From Daejeonia sp002484105 (lineage in GTDB: Bacteria; Bacteroidota; Bacteroidia; Flavobacteriales; Weeksellaceae): a stretch of DNA of 64,000 bases. Position numbers and translations under genes: made by a program. The first letter of the stretch is position 1, and the number at the start of each line of letters is the position of its first letter. This document shows, piece after piece, positions 60,317-64,000 of this stretch. The notes beneath the pieces are model-generated. The model did not search any database, was not told the origin of the DNA, and worked only from the letters and a program-made list of their open reading frames with translations. The stretch is from NCBI RefSeq assembly GCF_051175565.1, contig NZ_CP195105.1, positions 496,001-560,000 of the forward strand. Direction: 5' to 3'.

Positions 60317-61594
60317 ATGCAGAAGACAAGGAATTTTATCGTTGTTTTGTTGAAAACCGTCTTTCCCTCATCTTGGGCAGAGGCTGCAGTTTTCGCTTTT
60401 TTTATGGCGGTTTATGGTAGTTTTGCAAGTTACATTGCCATACATTACCGGATTATTTTCGACAACCGTATTCCCTGGGATGCCTATTTCAGTTTCGATA
60501 ACCGTTCTATTGTTCTTACCGGAGGTGGTTTCGAGCGGCATCCGCTTTCGAATTATTTTTTTGATGCGATCAGCAGAATGGCCTTCTGGTTTTCGGACGG
60601 AAAGATGAATGTTAATTTCAGACTGTTTCTGGCATGGTGCAGTGTGCTGACGGTCAGCCTTGCTCTTGTCCAGATTTTCAAATATCTCCGGAATATCATC
60701 CGTCTGCCGATTTGGTTAAGTTTATTGCTGATATTGTTTACCGGTTTTTTTTCTACAGGTATTCTGCTTTCATTCACACCGGAAACGTATACCTATACTT
60801 TTTTCCTTCTGGCATTATTCAATTATTATGCGGCTCTGAAGCTGCGCAGGGAAGCCCGAATCCCCGGCACGGCACTAACGGTTTTTGCAGTAGCAGTTGG
60901 GGGGCTTACGATTACAAATATTGTCAAGGTTTATGTCCCCGTTTTTTTTGAAAAAAATATTTTTAGTACCCTGAAAAAACTTTTCCAGGCTGCAGTTCGT
61001 GTTTTGGTTTCGGCCACGGTTTTTGTGCTTTTGTATCTCAACCGCCTTGATTTTGATATTTCGAGGATCTTCAGCAAAACGACAGAGCAGTACGAAAAGT
61101 TTTCGCAGCCAAAAGTTATTCCGGTTTGGGATATGGTTATTTCCTGGTTTTTCGGTGGCAATGTGCTTTTTTCGGGATTTGTGACGAGGGATTATCACAG
61201 CAAAACGGGATTTCAGTATAAGGCTTTGTTTATGGATGTGTATACGGAATTCTGGCAGTATCTTTTTGTTTTTGTATTACTGGCACTGGTTTTCTGGTCA
61301 TGGGTTAAAAACTTTCGGAACCGGTTAGCAAATGTTTTGATGGTTTCTTTTATGGTAGATATTGTGATCCATTGTATTCTGAAATTCGGTCTTCATACTT
61401 CCTATATCTACGGCGGACATTTTGTTTTCGTCTATCCGCTGATGCTTGGCTGGCTTTTCTACAGCTTCCGCAACCGGCCGAATACCTTTAGTATCCTGAT
61501 GATCCTGATGAGTCTGATGATGGTCTATCTGGGCTTCAACAATTTTTACCGGATGCAGGATTTTTGTCGTTTTCTCGAACTTTACTACCGGTAA
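60317..61594 (+). CDS. DUF6080/GT-C-like polytopic membrane protein
   Basis: A 425-residue membrane protein with about ten hydrophobic segments. The first periplasmic loop (about 45-85) has acidic residues and the signature FDNRIPWDAYFSFDNR, then GFERHPLSNYFFDAI, which resembles the first loop of GT-C glycosyltransferases (acidic residue and HP-L motif). I recall similar proteins as DUF6080, without function. It may be a lipid-linked sugar transferase. The ATG after the SelO stop is preferred over one 19 codons upstream that lies inside selO. It ends 3 bases before a convergent gene. Confidence 0.65.
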   Translation: MQKTRNFIVVLLKTVFPSSWAEAAVFAFFMAVYGSFASYIAIHYRIIFDNRIPWDAYFSFDNRSIVLTGGGFERHPLSNYFFDAISRMAFWFSDGKMNVNFRLFLAWCSVLTVSLALVQIFKYLRNIIRLPIWLSLLLILFTGFFSTGILLSFTPETYTYTFFLLALFNYYAALKLRREARIPGTALTVFAVAVGGLTITNIVKVYVPVFFEKNIFSTLKKLFQAAVRVLVSATVFVLLYLNRLDFDISRIFSKTTEQYEKFSQPKVIPVWDMVISWFFGGNVLFSGFVTRDYHSKTGFQYKALFMDVYTEFWQYLFVFVLLALVFWSWVKNFRNRLANVLMVSFMVDIVIHCILKFGLHTSYIYGGHFVFVYPLMLGWLFYSFRNRPNTFSILMILMSLMMVYLGFNNFYRMQDFCRFLELYYR

Positions 61595-61597
61595 TTT

Positions 61598-62230
61598 TCA
61601 GTCGAATTTCAGGAACACAGGAATATGATATTCATATTTTACAGGTTTTCCTTTAAGAGTGGCAGGCTGGAATTTTTCGGGTAGAAGATAAACGGCAATG
61701 GTTGCCTGTGTATTGAACAAAGTATCATCGCCCTCTGCATTCACCTGGGTAATCTGCCCGGTTTCATTTACCAGGAAGCTGATTCTGGTGCGGAATTCCT
61801 TACGGTAATCCGTAAAGGCATCAGCATAGAAAAGCTCTGTTATCTGCTGTCTCAGCTTTTCCATACCGCCAGGATATTCGGGTTTGGTTATTTTCCCGGA
61901 AAAGGGATTAAGATGGTGTGCTGCTTCTGGATTTTGGCGTATTCTGATTTCTTGCAGGTCTTCCATATTCTTCACTTTTACAAGAGAGGCAAGATAGGCT
62001 TTGTTCTCAATACTGTCGAGTTTGGTCATAAACTCTTCATAATCGCTGTAAATCTGGTTCTTTCTGAGGCTGTCGCTCTCTGATTTCAGTTTGCGGGAAA
62101 ATTCGTAATTCAGCATGCTTTTCTGTGCATTGAAATAATGTTTTGCGGATTTGAATTCCTCATTCTGCTGAGAAAAAATACTTCCGTACAAGAAGAGAAA
62201 AAATGTTAAAAAAATCCGTTTCAAAATCAT
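61598..62230 (-). CDS. Periplasmic TonB C-terminal domain protein without membrane anchor
   Basis: A 210-residue exported protein with a cleaved signal peptide (MILKRIFL, ending in IFSQ) and no other membrane segment. A helical, charged region (about 25-95) is followed by a TonB-C domain (about 110-210), with YPGGMEKLRQQI and FLVNETGQITQVNAEGDDTLFN, related to the domain at the end of the M56 protein at 14.3-15.6 kb. Because it lacks the N-terminal TM anchor of TonB, it is unlikely to energise receptors itself. The ATG start is preferred to a TTG two codons upstream. It is convergent with the DUF6080-like gene. Confidence 0.75.
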   Translation of the reverse strand: MILKRIFLTFFLFLYGSIFSQQNEEFKSAKHYFNAQKSMLNYEFSRKLKSESDSLRKNQIYSDYEEFMTKLDSIENKAYLASLVKVKNMEDLQEIRIRQNPEAAHHLNPFSGKITKPEYPGGMEKLRQQITELFYADAFTDYRKEFRTRISFLVNETGQITQVNAEGDDTLFNTQATIAVYLLPEKFQPATLKGKPVKYEYHIPVFLKFD

Positions 62231-62254
62231 TTTCAAAGGTTCTTTGGAGAACTT

Positions 62255-62285
62255 AAAATCCTCCCGAGACAGGAAGGATTTTTTT
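62255..62285 (-). terminator. Probable terminator of the YpfJ-type gene
   Basis: An 8-bp stem AAAATCCT/AGGATTTT, with two weaker internal pairs, directly after the stop codon of the - strand metallopeptidase gene; the T-run is short. Confidence 0.5.
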
Positions 62286-62287
62286 CG

Positions 62288-63145
62288 TTATTTCAGGAGC
62301 TGATCGAAGGTGTCGCCCTGCCGGATGTCGCCCGTTTCATAGCCTTTCGTAAACCAGTATTTCCGCTGTTCGGATGTTCCATGGGTAAAGCTTTCCTGAT
62401 TGACATAGCCTTGCATACGCTTCTGAATGTTGTCGTCCCCTACAGCTTCTGCAGCGCTGATGGCTTCGTCAATATCGCCGGGTTCCAGAAATTTTGTTCT
62501 GTCATTGGTTTGTTTTGCCCATACTCCGGCATAGAAATCTGCCTGGAGTTCCGTTGCTACGGAAACCCGGTTCAGCTGGGCTTCAGAGTACCTTCCCGAA
62601 TTCCGCAGTGCATCCACTTTTTGTGTAGTGCCGAGCAGGGTTTGTATATGATGGCCATATTCGTGTGCCAGTACATAGGCGACAGAAAACTGGCCGACTT
62701 TGGCATCAAATCTCTGCTGAAGTTCGTTGAAGAAGGCAAGATCCATATAAATGGTCTGGTCGGCCGGACAATAGAAAGGTCCCATTGATGACTGAGCAGT
62801 TCCGCAGCCAGACTGTGTGATATCTTCAAACATTACCACCTTTGCGGGACTGAATTTCATATTATACTGTGTGAAGATTTTGCTCCAGGTGGTTTCGTTT
62901 GCGCCCGTCAGCATGGTGATGAATTCTCTCTGGTTCAGTTCATCTTTCGTGAGGTCACGCTGCTCGGTCTGCGTATTTCCAATCCCTGTTGAAGAGGAAA
63001 GGATGGCAGAAGGATCGCCACCGAGAAAGAAAACAATGGCAGCAATAATCAGGGTTCCCAACCCACCGCCTACCAGCATTCCGCCTCCGCTTCCTGTGCC
63101 GCGGCGGTCTTCAACATTCGTGCTTCGGTCATCAGTCCATTTCAT
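62288..63145 (-). CDS. Neutral zinc metallopeptidase (YpfJ/KPN_02809 family)
   Basis: A 285-residue membrane-anchored zinc peptidase-like protein. The N-terminus is charged (MKWTDDRSTNVEDRRG), then a glycine-rich hydrophobic segment (about 20-42) anchors it. The zinc site is HEYGH at 161-165 in VLAHEYGHHIQTLLG, preceded by SGCGTAQSSMGPFYCP, a family-specific Cys pair. ATELQADFYAGVWA supplies a further Glu ligand. It is periplasmic by topology. Substrates are unknown. The gene stands alone, upstream of the TonB-domain gene on the same strand with a weak terminator between. Confidence 0.9.
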   Translation of the reverse strand: MKWTDDRSTNVEDRRGTGSGGGMLVGGGLGTLIIAAIVFFLGGDPSAILSSSTGIGNTQTEQRDLTKDELNQREFITMLTGANETTWSKIFTQYNMKFSPAKVVMFEDITQSGCGTAQSSMGPFYCPADQTIYMDLAFFNELQQRFDAKVGQFSVAYVLAHEYGHHIQTLLGTTQKVDALRNSGRYSEAQLNRVSVATELQADFYAGVWAKQTNDRTKFLEPGDIDEAISAAEAVGDDNIQKRMQGYVNQESFTHGTSEQRKYWFTKGYETGDIRQGDTFDQLLK

Positions 63146-63201
63146 AGTTTCGTTGTTTGAAATAATAACGGATTAAAGATAATAATAAATTTGGGAATAG
63201 C

Positions 63202-63690
63202 TTATTTGGACATCTGCTTTCTGAAAGAAATCATCTTCAGAGCCGTAACGGCCGCTTCAATGCCTTTGTTGCCCAGCTTACCTCCGCTTCTTGCTATTGA
63301 CTGCTCTTTGGTATTGTCGGTGAGAAGACAGAAAACTGTGGGAGTATCGGTAAGCAGATTACAGTCTTTGATTCCCTGTGCCACTGCAGAACAAACATAA
63401 TCGAAGTGTGGCGTTTCGCCTCTGATGACACAGCCAATGGCAATAACAGCGTCATAATGGGATGATTTGCACAGCTGCATGCATCCATAGTTGAGCTCGA
63501 AAGCTCCCGGTACGGTAAATGTCGTGATCTTCTCTTCGCGCATTCCTTCTTTAAGGAGCGTTGCGACACAGCCTCGGTACAGATTTTCGGTAACGAAGCC
63601 ATTCCATTCTGAAACAACAATGCCGATTGAAAATTCATCGGCATCGTGTATATTTAATTTTTGGTATTCTGATAAATTGACGGTAGCCAT
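63202..63690 (-). CDS. ribH: 6,7-dimethyl-8-ribityllumazine synthase
   Basis: RibH condenses the pyrimidine 5-amino-6-ribitylaminouracil with dihydroxybutanone phosphate to lumazine, the penultimate riboflavin step. The 162-residue enzyme shows SEWNGFVTENLY, the substrate-binding VPGAFELN (about 60-67), GCVIRGETPHFDYV (about 86-99) with the conserved His, and LTDNTKEQSIARSG. It forms icosahedral or pentameric assemblies in related species. It is 2 bases downstream of the TPR gene on the same strand. Other rib genes are not in the window. Confidence 0.95.
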   Translation of the reverse strand: MATVNLSEYQKLNIHDADEFSIGIVVSEWNGFVTENLYRGCVATLLKEGMREEKITTFTVPGAFELNYGCMQLCKSSHYDAVIAIGCVIRGETPHFDYVCSAVAQGIKDCNLLTDTPTVFCLLTDNTKEQSIARSGGKLGNKGIEAAVTALKMISFRKQMSK

Positions 63691-63692
63691 AA

Positions 63693-63998
63693 TTAGAAAT
63701 ATTTTACCATTTCGATATAGGCGTCAGACATTCCGTTGTCATAATCCTGATACTTTTCGTCTATGGTAGTAAAGTATTTTTTGGCATCTGCTTTTTTGTT
63801 CAGTGCAAGTGCCATAATTCCTGCTTTTCTGGTGAAGTAATAGGCTGTATACGGATCATCTGAAGCAGAAATAGCTTTGTCAAGCATGGAACTGGCTTCT
63901 GTTGCTTTGTTCAGATTGGCCTGGCAGTCTGCCATTGCTCCATATTTAAGAGCCATCAGAACGTCGTTTTTGGACGAAAATTTGTCGAGAAGATCATA
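63693..63998 (-). CDS. TPR-repeat protein, C-terminal fragment
   Basis: The frame is open to the right edge, so only the last 101 residues are seen. They show tetratricopeptide-like helical repeats (ALKYGAMADCQANLNKATEASSMLDKAI, then PYTAYYFTRKAGIMALALNKKADAKKYFTTIDEKY). It ends 2 bases before the ribH start. In flavobacteria a TPR gene commonly precedes ribH. Its function is likely protein-protein interaction, perhaps in the envelope; the N-terminal signal cannot be seen. Confidence 0.75.
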   Translation of the reverse strand, partial: YDLLDKFSSKNDVLMALKYGAMADCQANLNKATEASSMLDKAISASDDPYTAYYFTRKAGIMALALNKKADAKKYFTTIDEKYQDYDNGMSDAYIEMVKYF

Positions 63999-64000
63999 GG

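Noticed and set aside
1..64000. tRNA, rRNA, CRISPR array, insertion sequence or prophage
   Set aside because: I found no cloverleaf with a TTCGA-type arm, no spaced direct repeats, no transposase or integrase frame and no terminal inverted repeats around the AT-rich island or the TlpA-like gene.

Overview
The window reads as a piece of a Bacteroidota chromosome, most likely a Chryseobacterium-like member of the Flavobacteriales (Weeksellaceae). The signs are a gldH lipoprotein gene, two GLPGLI-family proteins, a GH97 (SusB-type) glucosidase, an M56/BlaR1-type peptidase fused to a TonB C-terminal domain, type II signal peptides on many genes, and promoters of the TTTG-N19/20-TAnnTTTG type. Classic Shine-Dalgarno sequences are scarce. 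I see no rRNA, tRNA, CRISPR array, insertion sequence or phage gene. Both ends cut a gene: a GH97 glucosidase on the left and a TPR protein on the right.

Layout. 0-6 kb: nucleotide and carbon metabolism (MTA/SAH nucleosidase-like, GNAT, guaC, lactate-oxidation lutABC). 6-15.7 kb: surE, a tail-specific protease, SDR-tsaB, a PQQ-type sugar dehydrogenase lipoprotein, a second S41 peptidase lipoprotein, and a BlaI-M56/TonB regulatory pair whose operator sits on its own promoter. 15.7-28 kb: uvrB, DUF3820, a PerM-type permease, two membrane proteins, pabB-pabC, menD, a radical SAM gene and clpC. 28-36 kb: a visibly AT-rich surface-polysaccharide region. It holds three glycosyltransferases in mixed orientations and a five-gene translationally coupled run (FemAB/GNAT-like, DegT aminotransferase, Wzx flippase, left-handed beta-helix acyltransferase, FdtA-type ketoisomerase) that points to an N-acylated dTDP-3-amino-3,6-dideoxyhexose. 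36-47.7 kb: sufE, a GT9 transferase, an LpxH-like phosphatase, pepT, HMG-CoA lyase, OsmC, sufT, an exonuclease, a small HExxH protein, and the SUF operon sufA-sufB-(TlpA-like)-sufC-sufD. 47.9-54.2 kb: two GLPGLI genes, rplY-prs, an SGNH hydrolase lipoprotein and a FadL-type porin. 54.5-64 kb: the overlapping ricT-gldH-PBP1A operon, selO, a DUF6080/GT-C-like membrane protein, an anchorless TonB-domain protein, a YpfJ-type metallopeptidase, ribH and the TPR fragment.

How the genes fit together. Iron-sulfur assembly is well represented (sufA, B, C, D, E and T), but the cysteine desulfurase sufS is not in the window. Its clients here include LutA/LutB, the radical SAM enzyme and probably RicT. 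Folate (pabB/C), menaquinone (menD) and riboflavin (ribH) steps are scattered single loci. Envelope functions dominate the rest. The most unusual items are the BlaI operator overlapping a Bacteroidota promoter upstream of an M56-TonB fusion, the periplasmic thioredoxin-like gene inside the cytosolic suf operon, the coupled amino-sugar/acyltransferase/flippase module, and the cysteine-rich RicT. I found no system I would call wholly undescribed.
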